DNA of 64,000 nt, from contig JBAVYM010000016.1 in NCBI GenBank assembly GCA_049698775.1, forward strand, positions 1 through 64,000, written 5' to 3'. Every line of letters starts with the position of its first letter. Position 1 is the first letter of the stretch. Shown piece by piece: positions 37,140 through 44,237 of the stretch. This DNA comes from REEB76 sp049698775 (GTDB taxonomy: Bacteria; Pseudomonadota; Gammaproteobacteria; Natronospirales; REEB76). The translations under genes were made by a program, and so were the position numbers. The notes beneath the pieces were generated by a model that was not told the DNA's origin, did no database searches, and saw only the letters and a program-made list of their open reading frames with translations.

Positions 37140-37457
37140 TCAGCGCGGTAGCCTGGATTTACTCAGATTGTAACTCTTGCGCGCCCGCAAGCGCCGCGCT
37201 TCCTTGGGGTCAATTCGCAGCGCCCGGTAAATTTCCACCCTGTCACCGTCGCGCAATACCGCATCCGGTTGTATCCGACGCCCGAATATCCCGAGTTGGC
37301 ATTGTTGGGGATCAATTTCCGGAAACTTCCGCAACAAACGCGAATGTTCGACCGCATCCCGCACGCGGACACCTGCCGCAAGCGTCAGTGCTACCAAGTG
37401 TTGTCCATCGGGTCGCGCATACACGACCTCGATACACAATAATTCAGCGCTTGCCAT
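37140..37457 (-). CDS. rnfH: RnfH family protein
   Basis: A 105-residue ubiquitin-like beta-grasp protein (UPF0125, also called RatB). The pattern IEVVYARPDGQHL, LGIFGRRIQPDAVLRDGDRVEIYRAL fits the family. Its exact job is unsettled. It overlaps the end of ratA by 14 bases, the usual ratA-rnfH pair. Confidence 0.9.
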   Translation of the reverse strand: MASAELLCIEVVYARPDGQHLVALTLAAGVRVRDAVEHSRLLRKFPEIDPQQCQLGIFGRRIQPDAVLRDGDRVEIYRALRIDPKEARRLRARKSYNLSKSRLPR

Positions 37458-37881
37458 ACAGATTGACCGCGCGGTGGGTAAAAGCGCTCACCAGCGAGTT
37501 GCAGATTTCGTGGAACACCGGCCCAGCCATCAGGTCCAGCAAGGCGCCGGCGAATTCAAATTCCATATTAAGCAGAACTTTCGAACCTTCGTTACCCATA
37601 TCTTCAAAACACCAATGACCTTGCAGGTGCCGGAATGGACCATTGTCCAGGGTAATCACGATGCTGCGCCCCGATTCCAGGATGTTATGTGTGGTGAACG
37701 TCCGGTGAAATCCGCCACGCGCCAGTTCCAGGCTGGCATGCATTTGAGTATCGCTCTGGTCGAGAACCCGCGCAGCACGACACCAGGGAAGGAATTCAGG
37801 ATACCGCTCCACGTCGTTTACCAGCGCGTACATCTGTGCCGCCGTATATGGGACCAGCGCACTCTTGTTCACGGTGCGCAT
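37444..37881 (-). CDS. ratA: RatA-type START-domain protein
   Basis: About 145 residues from the ATG at 37881 (MRTVNKSALVPYTAAQMYALVNDVERYPEFLPWC). This is a polyketide cyclase/Coq10-like START fold. Family members are described as a ribosome-association toxin or as a ubiquinone-binding chaperone. Which applies here cannot be told. It is paired with rnfH and divergent from smpB. Confidence 0.9.
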   Translation of the reverse strand: MRTVNKSALVPYTAAQMYALVNDVERYPEFLPWCRAARVLDQSDTQMHASLELARGGFHRTFTTHNILESGRSIVITLDNGPFRHLQGHWCFEDMGNEGSKVLLNMEFEFAGALLDLMAGPVFHEICNSLVSAFTHRAVNLYGKR

Positions 37882-37984
37882 GCGATGCGTCCGGTGCTTG
37901 GGTTGCTTAATGCAGCTGACATGGGCGGCAATTCTGGGCCAAACACGCCACCCGCACAACGCCGGGTTCACATGGACCGCAGGC

Positions 37985-37990
37985 TATAAT
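37985..37990 (+). promoter_or_regulatory. TATAAT box next to the smpB start
   Basis: A perfect TATAAT ends five bases before the smpB ATG. A promoter using it would start transcription at or within one base of the A of the ATG, giving a leaderless mRNA. No convincing -35 box lies upstream, so activity is uncertain. Confidence 0.45.
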
Positions 37991-37995
37991 GCCGC

Positions 37996-38478
37996 ATGTC
38001 CAATAAAAAAGATGACGCCAAATCCGCATCCGCCACGATCGCACTCAACAAACGTGCGCGGTTCGATTATTTCATCGAGGAACGGCTGGAAGCCGGATTG
38101 GTGCTGGAGGGTTGGGAAGTAAAAAGCTTGCGGGCCTCCAAGGCCCAGATCACCGAAAGCTACGTGACCATCAAGAATACCGAAGCCTGGCTGCTGGGCG
38201 CACATGTCACGCCACTCAATACGGCCTCCACCCACATCCGCCCGGATCCCACCCGCACGCGCAAATTGCTGCTGAACCGCGCGGAACTGGATCGGTTAAT
38301 CGGCGCCGTGGAACGCAAAGGCTACACCCTGGTGCCGCTGGCACTGTACTGGAAAAAAGGCCGCGCGAAGCTTGAAATCGGATTGGCCAAAGGCAAGAAA
38401 CTGCACGACAAGCGCGCCACCGAGAAAGACCGCGACTGGCAACTCCAGAAGAATCGCCTGAAGCGACAGAAGAAGTGA
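37996..38478 (+). CDS. smpB: SsrA-binding protein SmpB
   Basis: A 160-residue partner of tmRNA in ribosome rescue. Family motifs are IALNKRARFDYFIEERLEAGLVLEGWEVKSLR, DPTRTRKLLLN and the basic tail with GKKLHDKRATEKDRDW. The length matches the family. No good ribosome binding site precedes the ATG, and a TATAAT sits just upstream. The tmRNA gene follows 150 bases downstream. Confidence 0.97.
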   Translation: MSNKKDDAKSASATIALNKRARFDYFIEERLEAGLVLEGWEVKSLRASKAQITESYVTIKNTEAWLLGAHVTPLNTASTHIRPDPTRTRKLLLNRAELDRLIGAVERKGYTLVPLALYWKKGRAKLEIGLAKGKKLHDKRATEKDRDWQLQKNRLKRQKK

Positions 38479-38514
38479 AGCGCAAGCCTTCACGAATCAC
38501 ACTACTCTCGTCCG

Positions 38515-38546
38515 CCTCACTCCTCACTCCTCACTCCTCACTCCTT
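38515..38546. repeat. Heptanucleotide tandem repeat
   Basis: The unit TCCTCAC is repeated about four and a half times between smpB and ssrA, in a pyrimidine-rich strand. Copy number could vary by slippage. No function is visible. Confidence 0.8.
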
Positions 38547-38600
38547 ACCCCTCATTTTCGCTGCCTTCCTGATTGCAAAACTGCACTTATACGCATCATT

Positions 38601-38609
38601 TGATATAGA
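38601..38609 (+). promoter_or_regulatory. Candidate extended -10 promoter of ssrA
   Basis: TGATATAGA reads as an extended -10 element, with TG one base before TATAGA. A weak CTGCAC lies 17 bases upstream. It would start transcription about a dozen bases before the mature tmRNA 5' end, which RNase P then trims. Confidence 0.45.
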
Positions 38610-38721
38610 ATCGCCAGTGTTCTGAATCGGGGGCGACAAGGTCTCGACGTGGGTCGCGAAACCCGAAGTGCATGCCGAGGTGCAGGATTCCTCGTTAAAC
38701 TGTCTTGCAACAACGCTAGCT

Positions 38722-38754
38722 GCGAACGATAGCAACTACGCCCTAGCCGCCTAA
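38722..38754 (+). other. tmRNA proteolysis-tag reading frame
   Basis: Reads GCG AAC GAT AGC AAC TAC GCC CTA GCC GCC TAA, encoding ANDSNYALAA. The YALAA ending is the degradation signal recognised by ClpXP-type proteases in gammaproteobacteria. It lies upstream of the intron, so the tag is unaffected by it. Confidence 0.93.
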
Positions 38755-38985
38755 TCCCGGCTAGCCTCTGACTGGAGCCGTGCTTGTGCGTCCAGAGTCT
38801 CTTCGGGGACGCTTCAGAGGTCGTGTCTCACAAGATCGCGGTGCGGTGCGTCCGGCGCCAAGCCGCTAAAACATACCGGACCCGCCGTCTGTTTTCCCTG
38901 CCCGTCGGGTAGCAGGCGGTTAAATCAAAGACGTGTGCTACGCATGTAGAGCTGAGGGCGGAGGGCTTACGGACGCGGGTTCGAT

Positions 38986-39257
38986 CAAAAGTAGGTCGCC
39001 TTTGTCCGAGAGGACAAAGTGAAAACGGAGCTCACATCGGTGAACCCTGCAACCGTCACAAGACGGCATGGTAACGCCGAGGGGTAGGAAGAAGGCCAAC
39101 TTCAGGCCTGCCCTGTAGAGACTCATAGGTCCGCTGAAGCCAACATGGCCGAGCGGATACTAGGATTCGGCCTCTGCGGCCGGATAACACGCTCCGCATC
39201 CTGCCCAGGCAGGATGAAGGCATAGTCCAGCCCGTCTCGAAAGAGACGGATAGGCTG
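38986..39257 (+). mobile_element. Group I intron in the tmRNA T-loop
   Basis: 272 nt, with no reading frame of its own. P1 pairs exon CGAT plus intron C with GGTCG (38994-38998), placing a U.G wobble at the 5' splice site. The last intron base is G (39257). P2 is an eight-pair hairpin with a GAGA loop (39000-39019). Core segments ATGGTAACGCCGAG (39068-39081), GTAGAGACT (39115-39123) and GAAGGCATAGTCCAG (39216-39230) closely match the P5 and P7 regions of the Azoarcus tRNA-Ile intron as I remember it. This suggests subgroup IC3. P9 is CCGTCTC-GAAA-GAGACGG (39232-39249). Splicing activity is inferred. Confidence 0.92.
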
Positions 39258-39280
39258 TCCCGCCGCCTCCACCAACAAGA

Positions 39281-39308
39281 GCCGCCGACACATGTCGGCG
39301 GCTTTCCT
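39281..39308 (+). terminator. Terminator of ssrA
   Basis: A nine-base perfect stem, GCCGCCGAC with GTCGGCGGC and loop ACAT, is followed by TTTCCTATTTCTT. It begins six bases after the encoded CCA and separates the tmRNA from the endonuclease gene. Confidence 0.85.
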
Positions 39309-39343
39309 ATTTCTTCAATGAGCCAGGAGCACTGGAAACAGAT

Positions 39344-39775
39344 ATGGCGTATGCAAAAGCAAGGAAGCTCAAGCTGACCGATGCGGCTTACATCGCTGGG
39401 CTGATAGACGGCGAAGGAACAATCACGCTCACCCGCGAACATGCCAACGAAAATCGTCGCTTGGTCGTCAGCATCAGCAATACCGAATTACCCATTCTGC
39501 ATTTCGTCAGGGAAGTATGTGGCATTGGGAAAATTACTAGCAAGCGCATATATTCCGACAGGCACACGCCGAGTTATGTTTACAAGATTACAAATCGTCA
39601 GGCGTTAGCGCTGCTGGATCAAATAGCTCATTATCTGCAATCGTACAAATCAGCGCGTGCAAAGCTGGCGCTAAAGGAATATCTCTTGCGCACGTCGCGA
39701 AATGGACGCTATACAACTGAACAATACAAAGCACGCCGGCATTTTGAAAAGAAATTTTTGGAAATAGTGCCATAG
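39344..39775 (+). CDS. LAGLIDADG homing endonuclease (free-standing)
   Basis: A 143-residue protein with a single LAGLIDADG motif, IAGLIDGEG (residues 17-25), so it probably acts as a homodimer. The following pattern (ISNTELPILHFVREVCGIGKI, then NRQALALLDQIAHYLQSYKS) fits the LAGLIDADG_1 fold. GGAA lies six bases before the ATG. The gene starts 69 bases after the tmRNA 3' end, outside both the intron and the ssrA terminator. Its second half is visibly more A+T-rich than the neighbouring genes, which suggests transfer. Likely target: the uninterrupted ssrA T-loop, by inference. It could alternatively be an intron maturase or a degenerate remnant, but the frame is intact. Confidence 0.88.
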   Translation: MAYAKARKLKLTDAAYIAGLIDGEGTITLTREHANENRRLVVSISNTELPILHFVREVCGIGKITSKRIYSDRHTPSYVYKITNRQALALLDQIAHYLQSYKSARAKLALKEYLLRTSRNGRYTTEQYKARRHFEKKFLEIVP

Positions 39776-40353
39776 ACCGGATTTAACGTATGTGGGCCGT
39801 CGGCCACTGCGGGGCAGTTGCATACTTGGAATGCTCTTGCTGGCTAGAACATCTTCTGGCGGAAACGCACCCCAACCATTAGATCCACGCGCTTCAGGTC
39901 AAAGCTTCATTAGTCCTGTCCGGGAACCGGGCCCGCGTAGCGGGTGAGAATCCGATGTACAAGGATGTACAAGTACCGTGGAAGGCAGGATGCCGGAAAC
40001 GGCCATTTGGCAGGGATACCAAAGTGACGCGAAGCACAGGGATGAGCGGGAACAGCCATTGTGCATGGGGGCACAGGTGTGCGTGACCCTTAGAAATCCC
40101 CGACGGGGGACGACCCTTGGAAGTCCCAGGCGTGGGAAAGGCTAGTGATGTGGGGGAGCGGCCAATGCACAGGGATGTGCAGGCGTTGCGCAGGCCATGG
40201 ATGGCCGAGAACAACCCGCCGCTCGGTACCGCAACACCACCGTCTCCTCATCTGATTCAGCCGCGACCGCCTCCGCCCCGCATCATCCTATCAGGCGTTG
40301 CCTCCTACACCGCAGCCACAATGGCACAGGGATTTATTGTTCGTGAAATTCTT
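39776..40353. other. Non-coding region with hairpin array
   Basis: 578 bases without a credible gene. The first part has GC-rich hairpins such as ACTGC-GGG-GCAGT. Bases 39932-40206 carry the palindrome array described separately. The last 140 bases, before the MFS stop, show nothing recognisable. Confidence 0.5.
39932..40206. repeat. Array of short hairpins, several with GGAT loops
   Basis: At least eight small inverted repeats in 275 bases. Those with a shared loop type are TGTAC-AAGGAT-GTACA (39956), GGC-AGGAT-GCC (39984), TTTGG-CAGGGATA-CCAAA (40006), TGCAC-AGGGAT-GTGCA (40166) and GGCC-ATGGAT-GGCC (40193). Others are CCCGC-GTA-GCGGG (39932), GTGC-ATGGGG-GCAC (40061), TCCCC/GGGGA (40097) and TCCC-AGGCGT-GGGA (40124). 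The stems differ while the loops stay alike, which points to a structure-based repeat. The function is unknown. Confidence 0.7.
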
Positions 40354-41541
40354 TCATGCTGCCGCACCACGCGGGTTGATTGTGGCAAGCAGCGGCAACG
40401 CAGCCAATTGCAGCAACACCGCCACAATCACCAGCCAGCCCGGCCCGAGTGCATACAGCGCGCCGAGAACCACGCTGCCTACGAACCAGGAGGCGCCGAA
40501 CACCGTATCGAACAATCCGTAGGCGGTGCCGCGTAAATCCTCGGGTGTGAGTGTGGCCACGCCCGCACGCACGGTGCTTTCCTGCACACCCAGCGCCGCG
40601 CCCCACAAGCCAGCGCCAATCCAAATCCAGACCGGTTGCACACTCAAAAACAACAACGGCAATGCGGGCAATGTGAGTAGCGGCAGTGCGTACAGCACTT
40701 TCAAGCCATAACGGTCGAAAAACTTTCCGATGGCCAATGCGGAGATAGCATCGGTAGCCATGGCCACGGCAAACAGCACCGGAATGAATGCCGGCGACAC
40801 GCGATGCGTTACCTGCAAATGAAACGCCACCAGGATGAAATGGGAAAACCCCATAATGGTAACGACCTCGAAGGCCAGATAGCGGTAATAACGTGCATCG
40901 AAGTGGACCTGCACGTCGGGCTTTGCAGCTGCAGGTTCCGGTTCAATGCCACGCGCGCGCCACAAAAAGAATAGCGCCAGCAGTGCCGGTACGATCAAAA
41001 CCGCGAATCCGAGGCGATAACCCGCGTATGCGACCGCGGCGGCGACCACCAGCGGACCAATCACCGCGCCCAGTTGATCCAGAAACTCATGCAGGCCAAA
41101 GGCGTAACCGTGGCCCAACTCGCGTCCGGCGCGCGACAACAACGCATCTTTGGCGGGATTGCGTATGCCTTTGCCGATGCGCTCCATGAATACCAGCAGA
41201 CCCGCCAGCCACGCCACCGGCGCCAGTGCCAACGCCGGCACCGCCAACAAGTTCAGGGTGTATCCCGTACCCATGACCTGCCAGTTGCGGCGTGTACGAT
41301 CCACATAACGTCCCGCGAACAATCGAACGCCATATCCAAGAAACTCACCCAGCCCGGCTACGGCACCGACAAAAACCGGCCCGACACCCAGAACGGCCAG
41401 GTACGGTCCCACGATGCTGCGGCCGCCCTCGTAGGTGAAATCCGCAAACAGGCTGACGATACCGATGCCGATGACAAAGCGTAGTGCACGGTTACGCTTG
41501 CCGCCGTCCGATATATCTTTATGCGGCGTGGAGTAATGCAT
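40354..41541 (-). CDS. MFS transporter
   Basis: A 395-residue major facilitator with about twelve predicted helices. The loop between helices 2 and 3 has GRYVDRTRR, the MFS A-motif position, and MERIGKGIRNPAKDALLSRA is a recognisable conserved stretch. No substrate can be inferred from the sequence or the neighbours. It lies alone on the minus strand, 153 bases from the DUF190 gene. Confidence 0.85.
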   Translation of the reverse strand: MHYSTPHKDISDGGKRNRALRFVIGIGIVSLFADFTYEGGRSIVGPYLAVLGVGPVFVGAVAGLGEFLGYGVRLFAGRYVDRTRRNWQVMGTGYTLNLLAVPALALAPVAWLAGLLVFMERIGKGIRNPAKDALLSRAGRELGHGYAFGLHEFLDQLGAVIGPLVVAAAVAYAGYRLGFAVLIVPALLALFFLWRARGIEPEPAAAKPDVQVHFDARYYRYLAFEVVTIMGFSHFILVAFHLQVTHRVSPAFIPVLFAVAMATDAISALAIGKFFDRYGLKVLYALPLLTLPALPLLFLSVQPVWIWIGAGLWGAALGVQESTVRAGVATLTPEDLRGTAYGLFDTVFGASWFVGSVVLGALYALGPGWLVIVAVLLQLAALPLLATINPRGAAA

Positions 41542-41694
41542 GGATGAAGTTCCGGTTACGAATTACACTCCAACCCGGAACAGGTCACACGGCGCCGTCG
41601 GTCCGCGAACACGTCGGACATGCCAATCAAGTAGGCGACTCGGGTATAGGCACAGGATATCTGGCAGCAATGAATAACCGCACTGTGGCGCCGC

Positions 41695-42003
41695 TTACAC
41701 TCCCTGGCAATCCACCGGCCAGGAAATCACATGGTTTGCAGGAACCAGGCCATTCAGCGATTGCAACGCGGCCTCTACGGCAGCCGGTGCGTCATAGAAT
41801 TCAACCACCAGCGGCAGTCTCGTGGTGAGCCGTAACAGGTCCGCCGAATGCATCTGGCCCTTGCTGCCAAAACCGGCGATACCCCGAAATACCGTGACAC
41901 CGTGGACTTTGTGCTGATCGTGCAACACGTCCATGATTTCATCCAGCAGATTGTGCTTTTTACCCTGATCCGCTTCACTCAGATAAATGCGCACCAATGT
42001 CAT
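41695..42003 (-). CDS. DUF190 family protein
   Basis: About 102 residues from the ATG at 42003 (MTLVRIYLSEADQGKK); an upstream ATG four codons earlier is possible. It has a ferredoxin-like (PII-like) fold by family. Typical pattern: LLDEIMDVLHDQHKVHGVTVFRGIAGFG and LPLVVEFYD. DUF190 genes commonly neighbour crcB, as here with 24 bases between them, so a role in fluoride handling or its regulation is inferred. Confidence 0.88.
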   Translation of the reverse strand: MTLVRIYLSEADQGKKHNLLDEIMDVLHDQHKVHGVTVFRGIAGFGSKGQMHSADLLRLTTRLPLVVEFYDAPAAVEAALQSLNGLVPANHVISWPVDCQGV

Positions 42004-42027
42004 GGGTGTATTCATAGAGATATCCGG

Positions 42028-42402
42028 TTACATGCTGCGGGCGATCAATGCCCCGGCGAACGCGGCGGCAAGTCCCAACAGCACCGACGCTATCACATAT
42101 ATTACGGCGGTCCTGGTCTCGCCGTCCTCCACCAGCAACAGGGCTTCCATGGCAAAAGTTGAGAAGGTTGTGAAGCCGCCCAAACCACCAGTAAGAATGG
42201 CGGTGCGTAGCGTGGGGCCGACCGACAGCCGTTCCAGTGTGAGGAAAAACAGCAAGCCCATTAGAAAGCAACCTGCCACATTGATAATGAATGTGGCCAG
42301 CGGAAACGCCCGCCCATAAATCAACTGCAATAATTGGGTTACGCCATAGCGGGCGCAGCAGCCGATAACGCCTCCTATGGCGACGGCCAGATAGTTCCAC
42401 AC
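42028..42402 (-). CDS. crcB: Fluoride channel CrcB/Fluc
   Basis: A 124-residue, four-helix inner-membrane fluoride exporter that works as an antiparallel dimer. Signature elements are GGVIGCCARYGV, the pore Asn region FIINVAGCFLMG and the phenylalanine track GGFTTFSTFAMEA. The first half of the fold is intact. I see no fluoride riboswitch in the short leader. Confidence 0.94.
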   Translation of the reverse strand: MWNYLAVAIGGVIGCCARYGVTQLLQLIYGRAFPLATFIINVAGCFLMGLLFFLTLERLSVGPTLRTAILTGGLGGFTTFSTFAMEALLLVEDGETRTAVIYVIASVLLGLAAAFAGALIARSM

Positions 42403-42422
42403 GGCATTAACCTATAAATTGA

Positions 42423-42453
42423 AAGGCCGTCCGGGTTTCAAGCGGACGGCCTT
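42423..42453 (-). terminator. Terminator of the exbB-exbD-tonB operon
   Basis: An eleven-base perfect stem, AAGGCCGTCCG with CGGACGGCCTT, and a nine-base loop lie just after the tonB stop. On the minus strand it is followed by TCAATTTAT. Confidence 0.75.
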
Positions 42454-42478
42454 GGATATCATCCATTATCGAACTCTC

Positions 42479-43135
42479 TCAACCGCCAAGGTTGTACTCA
42501 ATCGGTATGGTGAAATTAAATTTCTGATCCTGGAATTCAGAGGGAGGTGGCGGACACTTGGCCACAATAACAGCTTGGGAGCCAGCGACATCCAGCGAAC
42601 GCGTGCCGCTGGAACGCTTCACGGACACATTGCTCTTGACTCCGTTCAAGTAATCAAACGCGATCATCACCTCACCACTTTGCCCAGCCAGTACGGCCTG
42701 ACGCGGATAATGCTGAATGGCTTGATTCTGAATACATACACGTAGCTCTTCTTCAAAGCTGGCTCTTACGGCCGCCATATTCACTTGCGGTCGCGGAGTC
42801 GGCGGTGGGGGCGGCGGCGGCGGCGGCACCGCGTTCGGCGTCGGGATGGGCGAAGGAATCGGCGGCACCTCGGTAAGAGGCTGCGGCTTCGGCATGTTCG
42901 GAACCGGCGGCTGAGGTGTCTTGGGCGGCGGTGGTGGTGGTGGTGGCGGCGGCGGCGGTATGGTGACGACCGCGACCTTGTTCTGGAGCGGCGGCGGCTC
43001 CTTGTGCGTCTGCTGCCAGACGATAACGCCGGCGACTATCAAGACGAGGGCTACCTCGGCGATCACCGCCAAGATGATGTTCCGGCCATTTTTGGCTGTG
43101 AACAGCCCCTCGCTAAAAACGTGCTTGGAATCCAC
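42479..43135 (-). CDS. tonB: TonB-type energy transducer
   Basis: A 218-residue protein with one N-terminal membrane helix (residues 19-40) and a proline-rich periplasmic spacer. The spacer includes a run of 12 prolines (60-71) and one of 9 (104-112). A C-terminal TonB domain follows (about 120-218, with YPRQAVLAGQSGEVMIAF). It carries proton-motive energy from ExbB/ExbD to outer-membrane receptors. The paralog could instead be a TolA-like partner, but the C-terminal domain looks like TonB. It is the last gene of the exb operon. Confidence 0.9.
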   Translation of the reverse strand: MDSKHVFSEGLFTAKNGRNIILAVIAEVALVLIVAGVIVWQQTHKEPPPLQNKVAVVTIPPPPPPPPPPPPKTPQPPVPNMPKPQPLTEVPPIPSPIPTPNAVPPPPPPPPPTPRPQVNMAAVRASFEEELRVCIQNQAIQHYPRQAVLAGQSGEVMIAFDYLNGVKSNVSVKRSSGTRSLDVAGSQAVIVAKCPPPPSEFQDQKFNFTIPIEYNLGG

Positions 43136-43153
43136 GGGTGAGCGCCTTATGGA

Positions 43154-43549
43154 TTAATCGGTGTTTCTGGCGGCGATACCGATCTGGGTCACCCCCGCTT
43201 CACGGCATGCATCCATCACGATTACGAGATCCTGGAGCGATGCTTCCTTGGCGCCCGCAATAGTGATATTGGCATGCGCCGGATCCTGTCCCAACAGATA
43301 GGATGTAAGTTGATCGGGCGTCATTATCTGGTTCTCGACCACAATCTCACCGTGCGCCTGCAAACTGATGATGATCTTGGGCCGCTCGATGGTCACTGCC
43401 GTGCTGCTCTGGGGCAGGTGCGACGCAATGCCGGTGGCGGGAATCATGCGCAGTGTGATCATGATGAAGAACACCAGCAGGAAGAGCATGATGTCGATCA
43501 TGTTGATAATCTCGACTCTGCCCTTCTTCTTTTCAACAAAGCTCTTCAT
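43154..43549 (-). CDS. exbD: Biopolymer transport protein ExbD
   Basis: A 131-residue protein with one N-terminal helix carrying the essential aspartate (INMIDIMLFLLVFFIM) and a periplasmic domain. It works with ExbB as the proton-driven motor for TonB. It lies between exbB (76-base gap) and tonB (18-base gap). Confidence 0.94.
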   Translation of the reverse strand: MKSFVEKKKGRVEIINMIDIMLFLLVFFIMITLRMIPATGIASHLPQSSTAVTIERPKIIISLQAHGEIVVENQIMTPDQLTSYLLGQDPAHANITIAGAKEASLQDLVIVMDACREAGVTQIGIAARNTD

Positions 43550-43625
43550 TGCAGTTACCTGCCTTGGCCGTGCATGACGGCCATTTGAATATTGACAACG
43601 TCTCCCGGATACCGCATGGATCGCC

Positions 43626-44237
43626 TCAGGTGAGGCGGTTCACGAGCATCACCTTGATGGCTTCCATCTGATGCAGGATGAGACGGGCGCGGTTGTTGAG
43701 GCCGTTGAAGAATACAAGACCGATGATGGCGACAGTCAAACCCGCGGCAGTGGCTATAAGCGCTACGGCTACGCCACCGGTTACCTGAGTGGGTGCGGTG
43801 TCCGCGGCACCCAGCACCTGGAATGCTTCGAAAATACCAATGATGGTGCCCAGCAGTCCCAGCAACGGGTCGAGCGTGATAACGGTGTCGAGCACCCACA
43901 TGCCACGGTCTATGCGCGGTGCCTGCAAGAGGATGGTTTCCTCAATGAGTTCCGATAGACGCGCGGGATCCTTGACATCGGGATATTTGAGCGCCACTTC
44001 CAGCACGGCGCCTTGCGGGTATTTTGCGGTTCGTACCGCGAGATCCATGAGCGCTTCACGGTCCACCGTATCCGATTGCAGGATCGTGCGCGCAATCAGC
44101 TCTCCCTGCCTCACGATTTTTGCCAGACTCCAGGTCCGGTCAATGATGATGACCAACGCTACCAGCAAGGTGAAGATGATTATCCAGATAACGCCGCCGG
44201 AAACGTTGGCGATATGAAGAAGCTCTTGAATATTCAC
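43626..44237 (-). CDS. exbB: MotA/TolQ/ExbB proton channel family protein
   Basis: A 203-residue protein from a GTG start with AGGAG eight bases upstream. Three membrane helices are visible. The conserved stretch LLGLLGTIIGIFEAFQVLG and the later GGVAVALIATAAGLTVAIIGLVFFNGL identify the ExbB/TolQ family. The linkage to exbD and tonB favours ExbB. It is the first gene of the operon. Confidence 0.93.
   Translation of the reverse strand: MNIQELLHIANVSGGVIWIIIFTLLVALVIIIDRTWSLAKIVRQGELIARTILQSDTVDREALMDLAVRTAKYPQGAVLEVALKYPDVKDPARLSELIEETILLQAPRIDRGMWVLDTVITLDPLLGLLGTIIGIFEAFQVLGAADTAPTQVTGGVAVALIATAAGLTVAIIGLVFFNGLNNRARLILHQMEAIKVMLVNRLT

Larger units (their letters stand above)
38629..39274 (+). 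ncRNA. ssrA: tmRNA gene interrupted by an intron
   Basis: Transfer-messenger RNA, 374 nt after splicing. The 5' end GGGGGCG pairs with CGCCTCC at the 3' end to form the acceptor stem, and ACCA is encoded. The tRNA-like 5' part contains GCGAAACCCGAAGTGCATGCCGAGG-type conserved sequence (38657 onward). The tag frame lies at 38722-38754. The T-arm is split: its 5' half GCGGGTTCGAT ends at 38985 and its 3' half TCCCGC begins at 39258. Joining these halves restores a normal T-arm (GCGGG, loop TTCGATT, CCCGC). Without splicing the T-arm cannot form, so charging and ribosome rescue should need intron removal. Confidence 0.95.

Noticed and set aside
38938..39126. Minus-strand frame inside ssrA and the intron
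   Set aside because: It crosses structured RNA elements (T-arm, P1-P5), which explain the sequence better.
38515..40206. CRISPR array
   Set aside because: The tandem repeat units are seven bases without spacers, and the hairpin array lacks identical repeats. No cas gene is present.
39894..40214. 106-codon minus-strand frame over the hairpin array
   Set aside because: The frame is a by-product of repeated palindromes. It has no start signal or domain, and the repeat structure explains it.
42403..42480. Fluoride riboswitch upstream of crcB
   Set aside because: The 77-base gap holds mainly the tonB terminator. I could not find the conserved riboswitch core.
42785..43157. Gly/Arg-rich plus-strand frames opposite tonB
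   Set aside because: They are the reverse of the proline codon runs in tonB.
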